A stretch of 64,000 nt of DNA from Oscillatoriales cyanobacterium (GTDB taxonomy: Bacteria; Cyanobacteriota; Cyanobacteriia; Cyanobacteriales; Laspinemataceae), in contig JAABRM010000007.1 of assembly GCA_011390955.1 (NCBI GenBank), forward strand, positions 121,458 through 185,457. Direction: 5' to 3'. This document shows, in pieces, positions 17,585-26,208 of this stretch (position 1 is its first letter; each line of letters begins with the position of its first letter). Under the pieces are notes generated by a model that was not told the origin of the DNA, did not search any database, and saw only the letters and a program-made list of their open reading frames with translations. Both the position numbers and the translations under genes were made by a program.

Positions 17585-18622
17585 ATGAATTTACTAATCC
17601 GCGTAGATGCTTCTACTCAAATAGGTTCAGGTCATCTGATGCGCTGCTTGGCACTCGCTCAAGCATCGCAAGATACCCAAGGACAGCCTATTTTTATCAT
17701 GGGAAATTATGTCCCAGCCTTGGAGGAACGCCTCCAGACAGAAGGAATGAAATTTTTCCACTTGACCACAGAACCAGGGAGTTTAGAAGATGCCCAGGAA
17801 ACTGCTGCACTAGCGCATCAGTTTGAGGCGAATTGGGTTGCGCTTGATGGGTATCATTTCGGGGGAAAATATCAGCAAATTCTTAAGCAGTCTAAATTAA
17901 ATTTATTATTTATCGATGATTATGGACACGCGGAACATTATTATGCTGATTTGATCCTGAATCAAAATATATCGGCGAATGAGCAATGGTATCAGCATCG
18001 CGAACCTTATACTCAGCTATTACTTGGCACTGGTTACGCCTTATTACGGCAGGAGTTTTGGCAATGGCAGAAATGGCAGAGAAAGCTATCACCAGTGGCT
18101 AAAAAAGTTTTGGTGACATTGGGAGGATCGGACCCAGATAATGTGACTTTAAAAGTGATTCAGGCTTTGCAGCTTTTGGCAGTTGAAGAACTAGAAGCAG
18201 TGGTGGTGATAGGGGGAAGTAATCCTCATTATGAGTCTCTGAAAATGGCGGTGCAAAATTCACGGTTTCCTATTCGCTTAGAACGAAATGTCACTAATAT
18301 GCCAGAGTTAATGGTTTGGGCAGATATAGCAATTTCCGCTGGGGGTAGCACTTGCTGGGAATTAGCGTTTATGGGTTTGCCGAGTATTGTGTTGGTTTTG
18401 GCGGAAAATCAGCGGGCGATCGCGGCTGAATTAGATCGTCAAGGTGTAATTATTAATCTGGGTTGGCATCAGGATGTGACTATCGAGCAAATTGGTTTGG
18501 CACTGCAAGAATTGCTATGCCAACGTCTCAAGGGTGAAACCATGAGTAAAAAAGGAAAAAAGTTAGTTGATGGCAATGGCGCAAGGCGAGTTGTCTTAAA
18601 AGTTGTCAATATGTTAGTCTAG
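17585..18622 (+). CDS. pseG: PseG, UDP-sugar hydrolase of pseudaminic acid synthesis
   Basis: From ATG 17585 the protein is 345 residues and begins MNLLIRVDASTQIGSGHLMR, the PseG N-terminal signature (GxGHxxR). The C-terminal half is GT-B-like (VLVTLGGSDPDN, NMPELMVWADIAISAGGSTC, ELAFMGLPSIVLVLAENQ). PseG removes UDP from the diacetamido-L-altropyranose intermediate. The frame is open to 17483, but that part overlaps the methylase end and encodes the palindrome. It is followed by a Uma2 fragment and then pseH. Confidence 0.92.
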   Translation: MNLLIRVDASTQIGSGHLMRCLALAQASQDTQGQPIFIMGNYVPALEERLQTEGMKFFHLTTEPGSLEDAQETAALAHQFEANWVALDGYHFGGKYQQILKQSKLNLLFIDDYGHAEHYYADLILNQNISANEQWYQHREPYTQLLLGTGYALLRQEFWQWQKWQRKLSPVAKKVLVTLGGSDPDNVTLKVIQALQLLAVEELEAVVVIGGSNPHYESLKMAVQNSRFPIRLERNVTNMPELMVWADIAISAGGSTCWELAFMGLPSIVLVLAENQRAIAAELDRQGVIINLGWHQDVTIEQIGLALQELLCQRLKGETMSKKGKKLVDGNGARRVVLKVVNMLV

Positions 18623-18652
18623 TTTTGAATCGGGTTTTATGGGGTCTAAATT

Positions 18653-18765
18653 ATGACAACTTCCCTAAGATACTCACTTTTTGATGTTACTTATCCTGAT
18701 AGCGACGGTTTGCCAATGGCTGAGAGTGATGCAACTAGAGATTACTTGATTTATGGTGTGGAAAA
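18653..18765 (+). pseudogene. N-terminal fragment of a Uma2-family (DUF820) endonuclease
   Basis: The frame starts MTTSLRYSLFDVTYPDSDGL and continues PMAESDATRDYLIYGVE, a pattern of Uma2 proteins, which normally exceed 180 residues. After about 38 residues the match ends in GTTGTGGACGCAACACTTCGCGATCGCG, repeat-like DNA similar to 40970-41043. The open frame then overlaps the pseH start. It is a remnant lying between pseG and pseH. Confidence 0.6.
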
Positions 18766-18833
18766 GTTTGTTCTCTTTCGCGTTGTGGACGCAACACTTC
18801 GCGATCGCGTGATTCCAATGATGCAAACCAATT

Positions 18834-19337
18834 ATGCAAACCAAAATGTTACGCTTAAGAACAGTGCAAGAAAATGATGGTAAATTACTCTGGGAATGGG
18901 CTAATGACCCGCAAGTGCGTGCGGCTTCTTTTTCATCAGATCCTATTCCTTGGGAACAGCACGTTCAATGGTTTAATGCTCAACTAAATAATCCGAATTG
19001 CCTCATTTACATCGCCATGAATTCAGACAATATTCCCATAGGGCAAATTCGTTTTGAACTTGAGAAAAATAACGCCGTAATGTCCATCAGTATTGCCAGT
19101 AATTATCGCCACCAAGGTTATGGCAGTGAGTTAATCAAAGTAGGCTGCGATCGCTTATTTAAAGAATTAAAAATTCCCCTAATTCATGCTTATATTAAAC
19201 CAGATAATCAGTCATCCATCCGGTCTTTTCTCAAAGCCGGTTTTGTAGAAATCGGTACAACCAATTGGCCGAAATCAACGGCGAATAACCAACTAGCCAT
19301 GCATTTAGTCAAAAACATCCGCGCAACAACTACTTGA
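18834..19337 (+). CDS. pseH: PseH, GNAT acetyltransferase of pseudaminic acid synthesis
   Basis: A 167-residue GNAT-fold protein: LRLRTVQENDGKLLWEWAND at the start, PIGQIRFELE, the acetyl-CoA loop SIASNYRHQGYGSELIKVG, and PDNQSSIRSFLKAGFVEIG. PseH acetylates the 4-amino group of the UDP-amino sugar made by PseC, using acetyl-CoA. The position between pseG and pseI is the normal order. The ATG overlaps the debris of the Uma2 fragment, so the exact start (MQTKM or MLRLR) is open. Confidence 0.9.
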   Translation: MQTKMLRLRTVQENDGKLLWEWANDPQVRAASFSSDPIPWEQHVQWFNAQLNNPNCLIYIAMNSDNIPIGQIRFELEKNNAVMSISIASNYRHQGYGSELIKVGCDRLFKELKIPLIHAYIKPDNQSSIRSFLKAGFVEIGTTNWPKSTANNQLAMHLVKNIRATTT

Positions 19338-19339
19338 TA

Positions 19340-19378
19340 TAATCGATACCCCCAACCCCCCTTAAAAAGGGGGGCAAC
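19340..19378. repeat. C-run/G-run palindromic repeat
   Basis: CCCCCAACCCCCCTTAAAAAGGGGGGC forms a near-perfect hairpin. Relatives lie inside coding sequence at 5305-5339 and 62206-62240, where they encode proline/glycine-rich peptides. Confidence 0.65.
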
Positions 19379-19439
19379 GAATCTTGCATTTTTTTCTAAG
19401 TAAATGATATAATTGCCTGATATAATTACCTGATAAATC

Positions 19440-20489
19440 ATGAGAAATATCGTTATATCTGAGAAAAATATCGGAGTTAGTCATCCCCCGTTTATCATTG
19501 CCGAAATGTCCGGCAACCACAATCAATCTTTAGACCGAGCCTTAGAAATTGTCGCAGCAGCAGCTAAAGCGGGGGTACAGGCGATTAAACTGCAAACTTA
19601 CACCGCCGATACGATGACTTTAGATATCAAGAAAGGGGAGTTTTTTATTGATGACCCAAACAGCTTATGGACTGGTTATTCTCTCTATGAACTCTATCAA
19701 CAAGCTTATACTCCGTGGGAATGGCACAAACCAATTTTAGATCGCTGTAAAGAACTTGGTATCATTGGCTTTAGCACTCCGTTTGATGAGACTGCGGTGG
19801 ATTTTCTCGAATCTTTAGATGTCCCTTGTTATAAAATTGCCTCGTTTGAAAATACCGATTTACCATTAATTCGTAAAGTCGCGAGTACCGGCAAACCGAT
19901 GATTATTTCTACCGGCATGGCAACCGTAGCCGAATTAGATGAAACAATCCGCACCGCTAGAGAAGCAGGGTGTCAGGATATCATTTTACTCAAATGCACC
20001 AGCACCTATCCGGCCACCCCAGAAAATAGCAATATTTTGACGATTCCCCATTTACGAGATTTATTTAATGTCCAAGTGGGATTATCCGATCACACGATGG
20101 GAATTGGGGTCGCGATCGCCAGTGTTGCCCTGGGTGCGACGGTGATTGAAAAACACTTTACTTTGCGTCGTGCTGATGGGGGTGTGGATGCAGCTTTTTC
20201 TATGGAACCCGAAGAAATGGCGCAATTAGTTGTAGAATCACAAAGAGCTTGTCAGAGTTTGGGAAAAATCCAATATGGGCCGACCAGGGCAGAAGAAAAA
20301 TCTTTAATTTTTCGGCGATCGCTTTACATTTCCCAAGACATGAAAGCTGGGGAAATTCTCACCCCAGAGAATCTGAGAATTGTTCGCCCCGGATTGGGTT
20401 TACCAGCTAAATATTATGATATTCTGTTGGGGAAAACGATTAAACAAGATGTTAAAATCGGCACGCCTGTCACCTGGAATCTATTATAG
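19440..20489 (+). CDS. pseI: PseI, pseudaminic acid synthase
   Basis: A 349-residue NeuB-family condensing enzyme. The TIM-barrel part has PFIIAEMSGNHNQSLDRALE, AIKLQTYTADTMTLD, YKIASFENTDLPLIRKVA, and VGLSDHTMGIGVAIASVALG with EKHFTL. The C-terminal SAF (antifreeze-like) domain runs from about residue 290 (RSLYISQDMKAGEILTPENL). It condenses 2,4-diacetamido-2,4,6-trideoxy-L-altrose with phosphoenolpyruvate to give pseudaminic acid. It closes a full B-C-F-G-H-I set in one cluster, and a tandem-repeat spacer follows. Confidence 0.93.
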   Translation: MRNIVISEKNIGVSHPPFIIAEMSGNHNQSLDRALEIVAAAAKAGVQAIKLQTYTADTMTLDIKKGEFFIDDPNSLWTGYSLYELYQQAYTPWEWHKPILDRCKELGIIGFSTPFDETAVDFLESLDVPCYKIASFENTDLPLIRKVASTGKPMIISTGMATVAELDETIRTAREAGCQDIILLKCTSTYPATPENSNILTIPHLRDLFNVQVGLSDHTMGIGVAIASVALGATVIEKHFTLRRADGGVDAAFSMEPEEMAQLVVESQRACQSLGKIQYGPTRAEEKSLIFRRSLYISQDMKAGEILTPENLRIVRPGLGLPAKYYDILLGKTIKQDVKIGTPVTWNLL

Positions 20490-20496
20490 TACCTGA

Positions 20497-20670
20497 GTAG
20501 CGCAGCAGAATGTAACGCACCAAAAAAGCCGTAGGGTGCGTTAATGCAGCGCAGCAGAATGTAACGCACCAAAAAAGCCGTAGGGTGCGTTAATGCAGCG
20601 CAGCAGAATGTAACGCACCAAAAAAGCCGTAGGGTGCGTTAATGCAGCGCAGCGGAATGTAACGCACCAA
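20497..20670 (+). repeat. 49-bp tandem repeat, about 3.5 copies
   Basis: Units starting AGCGCAGCAGAATGTAACGC begin at 20499, 20548, 20597 and 20646, exactly 49 bases apart. Each contains GTAACGCACC and GGTGCGTTA, so every unit can form a hairpin. The copies are nearly identical. They separate pseI from the glycosyltransferase-like gene. Confidence 0.9.
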
Positions 20671-20707
20671 AAACTCCTGGTAGTTATTAATTTTAGTAAA
20701 AAAACAA

Positions 20708-21901
20708 ATGCTCACCTTAGAACAAACCCTGGAACAGCAAAAAAATCTGAATCAACTCTGTGCAGATAGACCTCAAAAAACTTCGGAATTTTTTGCCGGT
20801 AATGCTTTCTATGGCATTGATTTAATTATTAAAAAATATGCGAATTTATCCCCGAACTATCCCCTAAAAGCGATCGTGCCCCACGGGGTTAACTTAAGTG
20901 ATGATAAAGTTTGGGAAGCGGAGTTACAATCACTCCTACCCACAATCTGGGCTTACCCACCTTATCGAGTTAAAAGTTATCTAAAACAACTGCCTAATGA
21001 CTATCCTCGGAAACAAGTTATCCCGGCGGCTTCTCCATTTTTATATTTAATAGAATTATTAAAAAATCAGCCAAAACCCAAGCGCCAGGGAACCATTTTT
21101 TTCCCTTTTCACTCTACTCATCACGTCATCGTGAAAATGGATGATGAAGCGCAGGCAGAATACCTAGAACAACTACCAGCTAAGTTCCAGCCAATTACCG
21201 TCTGTATTTACTGGAAAGATTATCATTTAGGTCGGCACATTCCTTTTGAAAAAAGAGGGATGCGCGTTGTATCTGCCGGTCATATATATGACCCGGATTT
21301 TTTATTTCGCTTTTACCACTTGTGTTCGCTGCATCAATATGCATCTAGCAATGCTTTAGGCTCTCATTTATTTTATGCGGTCAAGGCAGGGTGTGCTTAT
21401 TTTCACTTGAATCAACCGCTGGATTATGACCTCCAAGGAAATGATAAGTTTTTAAGAGAATTCGCACCTCCTCCGGCGATTCGAGAAGAACAATTACAGA
21501 AGTTGTTTACCACTGTTCATCCTGAGACAACCCCAGAACAAATGGCCATAGTCGATGAATATCTAGGAGCAAAATTTTTGCTGTCTCCAGAACAAATGCG
21601 TTCTCAACTATTTGCCGCCGAAACTGAGTATAATTATTTGCTGGTGAAATCAGCAGTCAAATATCTGAATCAGGGTAAAAATGCCGAAGCATTAAAAATT
21701 ATGGAAATGGCGATCGCGGCTTTGCCGAAGGAACCGGGACTGCACTATGGCAAGGCGATCGCCTTAGCGCGAATGGGGCAAAATCAGGCAGCCATAGAAA
21801 GCTTAAATATCTTATTCGCGGCTATTCCAGAACATCCAAAAGCCAGACATCTATTAGCAGAAATTAGCGGTCAAAAACAAGATAGAATGATTGGCAGTTA
21901 A
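20708..21901 (+). CDS. glycosyltransferase-like protein with C-terminal TPR
   Basis: A 397-residue protein. The central part (about 125-265) reads GTIFFPFHSTHHVIVKMDDE, ITVCIYWKDYHLGRHIPFEK, RMVVSAG-like RGMRVVSAGHIYDPDFL, and YASSNALGSHLFYAVKAGCA. This resembles, from memory, uncharacterised GT-B-like proteins in surface-sugar clusters, with the last block like the donor-site S-N-x-x-G-S motif. The C-terminus (about 315-390) holds two TPR-like repeats (KYLNQGKNAEALKIMEMAIA; ALARMGQNQAAIESLNILFA). There is no signal peptide. Its stop lies close to the start of the next gene, so they are cotranscribed. It is a candidate for transferring pseudaminic acid, but that is inference. Confidence 0.6.
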   Translation: MLTLEQTLEQQKNLNQLCADRPQKTSEFFAGNAFYGIDLIIKKYANLSPNYPLKAIVPHGVNLSDDKVWEAELQSLLPTIWAYPPYRVKSYLKQLPNDYPRKQVIPAASPFLYLIELLKNQPKPKRQGTIFFPFHSTHHVIVKMDDEAQAEYLEQLPAKFQPITVCIYWKDYHLGRHIPFEKRGMRVVSAGHIYDPDFLFRFYHLCSLHQYASSNALGSHLFYAVKAGCAYFHLNQPLDYDLQGNDKFLREFAPPPAIREEQLQKLFTTVHPETTPEQMAIVDEYLGAKFLLSPEQMRSQLFAAETEYNYLLVKSAVKYLNQGKNAEALKIMEMAIAALPKEPGLHYGKAIALARMGQNQAAIESLNILFAAIPEHPKARHLLAEISGQKQDRMIGS

Positions 21902-21938
21902 TTTATTGACTCAGGTTCACCATCAACAGACTACACCC

Positions 21939-24900
21939 ATGAAACCCATGAAAATTCTACATATCATTCATCAGTTATCGCGAGGAGGGGCAACCCGGTC
22001 AGCGATCGCGATCGCCAAATACTCTGCCCATCTTGGTAATTTTCAGCATCACATTATTTCTTTGCAACCTTGTGCCGATCCGTTGCCTTTAGAATTAGCC
22101 CAAGCAGCGGGAATGACTGTCATCAACGGTTCCGATAAATCTCAACGCGATCGCGAAATTGCCAGTGCTGATATTGTCCATATTCATTTTTGGAATAACC
22201 CCGATCTTTATGACCTGCTTACGTCAGAACTGCCCCCGTGTCGCTTGCTAATTTGGTTTCACATTGCCGGTGAATACCCACCCCACATCATCACCCAAGA
22301 ATTAGTGGAATATGCAGATTTTGCCATTCCTTGTAATCCTTACACTGCTGAACTTCCCGTATTTCAAAATCTCTCCCCAGAGGTAAAACTGGAGAAAATT
22401 GGCATGGTTTATGATGCCGCAGACTTTGCCAGAGTTGAAAATATCCAACCCCAACCTCACAACACATTTAATGTCGGTTATATTGGCACCGTGTATTTTA
22501 CCAAAATGCACCCGAATTATGTGCCAATGAGTGCCAAAATTGAGATTCCCAATGTGAAGTTTATCGTCTGTGGTGGCAGAACAATTGAAGATTATCTCAA
22601 ACAACAAGCCCAAAACTTTGGGGCTTTAGAAAAGTTTGACTTTCGGGGGTATGTAGATGATATTAAATCAGTCATAGAAACTTTAGATGTTTATGGCTAT
22701 CCCCTTTGTGAAGATACTTATGCCGCTGCGGAGTTAAATTTACAAGAGGTAATGTATGCGGGAATTCCCCCGGTTGTGTTTCCTTATGGCGGGGTAAAAC
22801 GCCTGATTGTCGATAACTTTACTGGGTTAATTGTTCACAGTGAATTAGCATATAAACAAGCCATAGAATATCTTTATCATCATCCCGAAGAACGGCAAAG
22901 ATTAGGGCAAAATGCGCGGGTTTATGCTCAACAAATCTTTGGGGCAGAAAATGCCGCCAAGCAAATAAATCCCATTTACGATCGCCTGCTAAAATTACCG
23001 AAAGCCAAAAAACCCGGTTTTTTGAAAAAACCGGGTTTCTCCACCGGCAGTCTGCTGCAACAACCCGTGACTTTTGACGACTTAATCGGCGATCCTTTTA
23101 AACCCTCTGGGGCTGAATTATTTATCAAATCTCTGGGGCAAACTGCTCCCCAATTTAAGACGAGCATAACTTCCGATGATCTTCAAGAACTTTTTGACAG
23201 CGATCGCCAAATTTCTGAATCATCAAAATTAATTTATACCTTGGGTGGAGGCGGACTATTAGATTACCAAGCCTTCTATCCCAATGATGGTTACTTGCGG
23301 TTATGGGCTGGATTAGTCCGACAACGGCTAGGACAATATGAGCAAGCACTTGCTGACTTATTAGCGGCCATTAATTTAGGCTGTAATCATTGGCGAGTTA
23401 GCTGGTACATTGCCCAAGTTGCCGAAAAAGTCAACAATATTCAATTAGCAGAAAGTTCTCTGAAAACTGTGCTGCAAGCCGTCCCAGATTTTGCCCCAGC
23501 CCAAGCAATTTTGCCGCGAATTAAATCCTTAAAAGAGTCTATTTCTGCTGCTTCTGTAGAACTCACTCAGATAGATCCGCAAAATATTACCAACTTACAG
23601 GAAACGCGGCAAAAACTAGCGCAACAATGGCGGATGGTCAGTAACGATCGACTGGAAACTGCTTATAGTGGAGTTATGGGTAAAATACATCAAACAATAA
23701 TGAACAGTCGAATCAAAAATGAGCCGATCGCCGAATCAGAACAGTCCTTTGTCAAGCAATTAATTGACAATATTGCTCAAGGATTAGGGCAACCCCAAGG
23801 TATCCAATCACTCTTGGCAGTCATGCTGTACACTCGTGCTCATCAATTGCCCTCACGGTGGTATGAAAATGCTCCCATTCCCCAATGGCTGTTAAACGAT
23901 TTTGTCAATTTTTTAATCGACTATCCCGAACTGTTCAACGAAATTGGTGAAACCACTGATTATGCCAACTATATGCAGGGATTAGTGGATTATCTCCATC
24001 AGCGCATATTCAGCAATCAAACCTCAGCAATTTGGCAAAATATCGCTCGTCTATTCACCCAAAATGTGAATCTGGTTCCATTATACTTTAATGCCCTAAA
24101 TATCAAGGACATCATCATCAAAACTAGCGAGATTAATGAGTTAGCCCTAAGTCAAGCATATCAGCTAGATTACAGTTTTCCTGAACGACCCCAGCGGCAA
24201 AAAATCCGCGTCGGTATTCTGAAAAGCAATTTCCAAGCATCCACGGAAACTTTTGCCACTTTGCCGGTTTTTGAACATCTCGATCGCAGCCAATTTGAAA
24301 TTATTCTCTACGGCTTTCAATTTAATCATCAACCCCTAGAACAGTATTGCCAGAGTCGATGCGATGCTAGAGTAAAACTGCCAGAAAATATCCATGACCA
24401 AGTAAAACAAATCCGGTCTGATGACTTAGATATTTTATTCATTGGCATGAATGTCATCACTCGGTTGCGGGAAAGAGGGTTACTAGAAATGCATCGTTTA
24501 GCCCGCGTACAAATCACCTCATTCTGTTCTCCCATCACCACCAGAATGCGGCATATTGACTATTATATTGCCGGGGAATTAACCGCACCTGCGCCCACTT
24601 ATCAAGACCAATATCGCGAACGTTTAGTAAATATTCCGGGGTCGGGAATTTGTTTCCGTTTCCCCACAGAACATCCCCCAGCCACCGTCAAACCAGACCG
24701 GCAAAGTTGGGGGGCAACCAGTGAATCGATTGTATTTATTTCTGGGGCAAATTTCCACAAAATTGTGCCCGAACTCCGGGAAACTTGGGCTAAAATTATC
24801 GCCGCCGTCCCGAATTCTATCTTAGTATTATATCCCTTTGGTCCAGCATGGAATCCGAATTATCCCGCGATTCCTTTTATTAATCTGATACGGGCGGTAT

Positions 24901-25781
24901 TTAGCAAATATGGCATCGATTCTAACCGTCTGGTGTTCATTAATACTTTACCCAGTCCGGCGGATATTAAAGAATGTCTGAAAATTGCGGATATTTATCT
25001 AGACTCCTACCCCTATGCGGGGGCAACTTCTTTAATCGATCCCTTAGAAATTGGTTTACCTCCCATTGTTTGGGAAGGAAATACGCTGCGATCGCGCCAA
25101 GGATCCGCATTGCTACACGAACTGCAAATTCCCCAACTAATTGCTAACAGCGAAACAGCTTACATTAACTTAGCTGTCACCTTAGCAAATAGCCCCCAAT
25201 TGCGTCAGCAATACCGGCAGCAAATTCAGCAAAAAATGCACAGCCAACCCCCATTTCTGGATAGTCGCACCTATTCTGCTAAAATGGGCAACCTATTTCA
25301 GCAGCTTTTCCAAGAATGGCAGGAACAGCAAAAATCTGTCCAGGTAGAATCTCTGAATTTAGAGTCTAATCCTTTACTCCAATCTGTAGGGGCTGTCACC
25401 ACCACAGAATTTATTAATCGGGCGATCGGTTGCGCCAATCTTTATTATATTGACCCGACAGATCGATTGATTATCGAGGAATTGCGGCAAATTCGCCGAC
25501 AAATGGCCGAATTTTGGTTAAATACCGCACCGGAACAACTGCAACATTTCTATCAAAGTAATCTGGGGCAAGCTTATCAAAAATTAGTCAGCAGTCAGAT
25601 CCAAAAAGAACCCCTCACCCCGACGGAACAAACTTTTGTCCAACAATTAGCCAATGAACTTACCCTCGGACTAAAATCGCCCAAAGCCATTAATTATCTT
25701 CTCGCAGCCCAACTCTACCGACCCGTTCAAATTCCGCCAAATACTCAAGGAATTCCTGACTGGCTTGGGTTTAATATGTAG
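21939..25781 (+). CDS. giant fused glycosyltransferase: GT4, TPR and GT41 domains
   Basis: From ATG 21939 this is 1280 residues. Residues about 4-345 are a GT4-type transferase (ILHIIHQLSRGGATRSAIAI; GYIGTVYFTKM; LNLQEVMYAGIPPVVFPYGG). KKPGFLKKPGFSTG at about 352-366 is repeat-derived. TPR-like helices cover about 436-530. A GT41 (O-GlcNAc-transferase/SPINDLY-like) domain covers about 749-1060 (KIRVGILKSNFQ; DIYLDSYPYAGATSLIDPLE). An unrecognised domain of about 80 residues occurs twice, at 572-650 and 1202-1280, flanking the GT41 part (NEPIAESEQSFVKQL against KEPLTPTEQTFVQQL). GT41 enzymes transfer sugars to Ser/Thr or Asn of proteins. The upstream extension to 21891 overlaps the previous gene. 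Confidence 0.8.
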   Translation: MKPMKILHIIHQLSRGGATRSAIAIAKYSAHLGNFQHHIISLQPCADPLPLELAQAAGMTVINGSDKSQRDREIASADIVHIHFWNNPDLYDLLTSELPPCRLLIWFHIAGEYPPHIITQELVEYADFAIPCNPYTAELPVFQNLSPEVKLEKIGMVYDAADFARVENIQPQPHNTFNVGYIGTVYFTKMHPNYVPMSAKIEIPNVKFIVCGGRTIEDYLKQQAQNFGALEKFDFRGYVDDIKSVIETLDVYGYPLCEDTYAAAELNLQEVMYAGIPPVVFPYGGVKRLIVDNFTGLIVHSELAYKQAIEYLYHHPEERQRLGQNARVYAQQIFGAENAAKQINPIYDRLLKLPKAKKPGFLKKPGFSTGSLLQQPVTFDDLIGDPFKPSGAELFIKSLGQTAPQFKTSITSDDLQELFDSDRQISESSKLIYTLGGGGLLDYQAFYPNDGYLRLWAGLVRQRLGQYEQALADLLAAINLGCNHWRVSWYIAQVAEKVNNIQLAESSLKTVLQAVPDFAPAQAILPRIKSLKESISAASVELTQIDPQNITNLQETRQKLAQQWRMVSNDRLETAYSGVMGKIHQTIMNSRIKNEPIAESEQSFVKQLIDNIAQGLGQPQGIQSLLAVMLYTRAHQLPSRWYENAPIPQWLLNDFVNFLIDYPELFNEIGETTDYANYMQGLVDYLHQRIFSNQTSAIWQNIARLFTQNVNLVPLYFNALNIKDIIIKTSEINELALSQAYQLDYSFPERPQRQKIRVGILKSNFQASTETFATLPVFEHLDRSQFEIILYGFQFNHQPLEQYCQSRCDARVKLPENIHDQVKQIRSDDLDILFIGMNVITRLRERGLLEMHRLARVQITSFCSPITTRMRHIDYYIAGELTAPAPTYQDQYRERLVNIPGSGICFRFPTEHPPATVKPDRQSWGATSESIVFISGANFHKIVPELRETWAKIIAAVPNSILVLYPFGPAWNPNYPAIPFINLIRAVFSKYGIDSNRLVFINTLPSPADIKECLKIADIYLDSYPYAGATSLIDPLEIGLPPIVWEGNTLRSRQGSALLHELQIPQLIANSETAYINLAVTLANSPQLRQQYRQQIQQKMHSQPPFLDSRTYSAKMGNLFQQLFQEWQEQQKSVQVESLNLESNPLLQSVGAVTTTEFINRAIGCANLYYIDPTDRLIIEELRQIRRQMAEFWLNTAPEQLQHFYQSNLGQAYQKLVSSQIQKEPLTPTEQTFVQQLANELTLGLKSPKAINYLLAAQLYRPVQIPPNTQGIPDWLGFNM

Positions 25782-25792
25782 GGGCAGAGGAG

Positions 25793-25910
25793 CAATTGAT
25801 AATTGATAATTGATAATTGATAATTGATAATTGATAATTGATAATTGATAATTGATAATTGTATTTAATTGTCAATTATCAATTGTTAATTGTTAATTAT
25901 CAATTGCTCC
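25793..25910. repeat. TTGATAATTGA short tandem repeat with inverted arm
   Basis: About eight copies of the 10-base unit GATAATTGAT are followed by ATTGTCAATTATCAATTGTTAATT, its complement. The result is a long AT hairpin between convergent genes. The same repeat is inside the gene at about 28360-28400 and in the spacer at 47625-47705. Confidence 0.85.
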
Positions 25911-25923
25911 CCCACACAACACC

Positions 25924-26208
25924 TTAAATCCAATCTTCCTGCTCGCTTTTCGGTCGGTAAATATGACCGCTACTATGAATTCTCCGAGTAGTTTCAAACA
26001 GTTCTTCTTCGGTTAAATTCCATTTAGTTAGCAATTTTTCTAAACCAGCTTGAATATCTTTAGCGCCGGGAAAGCCCCGATACCGAATTCTTAATCTAGC
26101 TAACTCTGCTAAATTATATTCCGTAAGTTCTCCCTCAAGCAGACTCTCCACGATCGCCCGATCTTTAGCCGCTAATGGATGTAATTGATCCTGATTTCCT
26201 TGGCTCAT
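25924..26208 (-). CDS. DUF3288 family protein
   Basis: A 94-residue soluble protein with the DUF3288 pattern, HPLAAKDRAIVESLLEGE, then LAELARLRIRYRGFPGAKDI and WNLTEEELFETTRRIHSSG. DUF3288 is restricted to cyanobacteria and plastid relatives and has no known function. It overlaps the stop region of the upstream GT41 gene by 4 bases (start at 26208, GT41 stop at 26205), so it is translationally coupled to it here. Confidence 0.85.
   Translation of the reverse strand: MSQGNQDQLHPLAAKDRAIVESLLEGELTEYNLAELARLRIRYRGFPGAKDIQAGLEKLLTKWNLTEEELFETTRRIHSSGHIYRPKSEQEDWI

Noticed and set aside
20497..20670. Possible CRISPR-like array of 49-bp units
   Set aside because: The whole unit is repeated without unique spacers.
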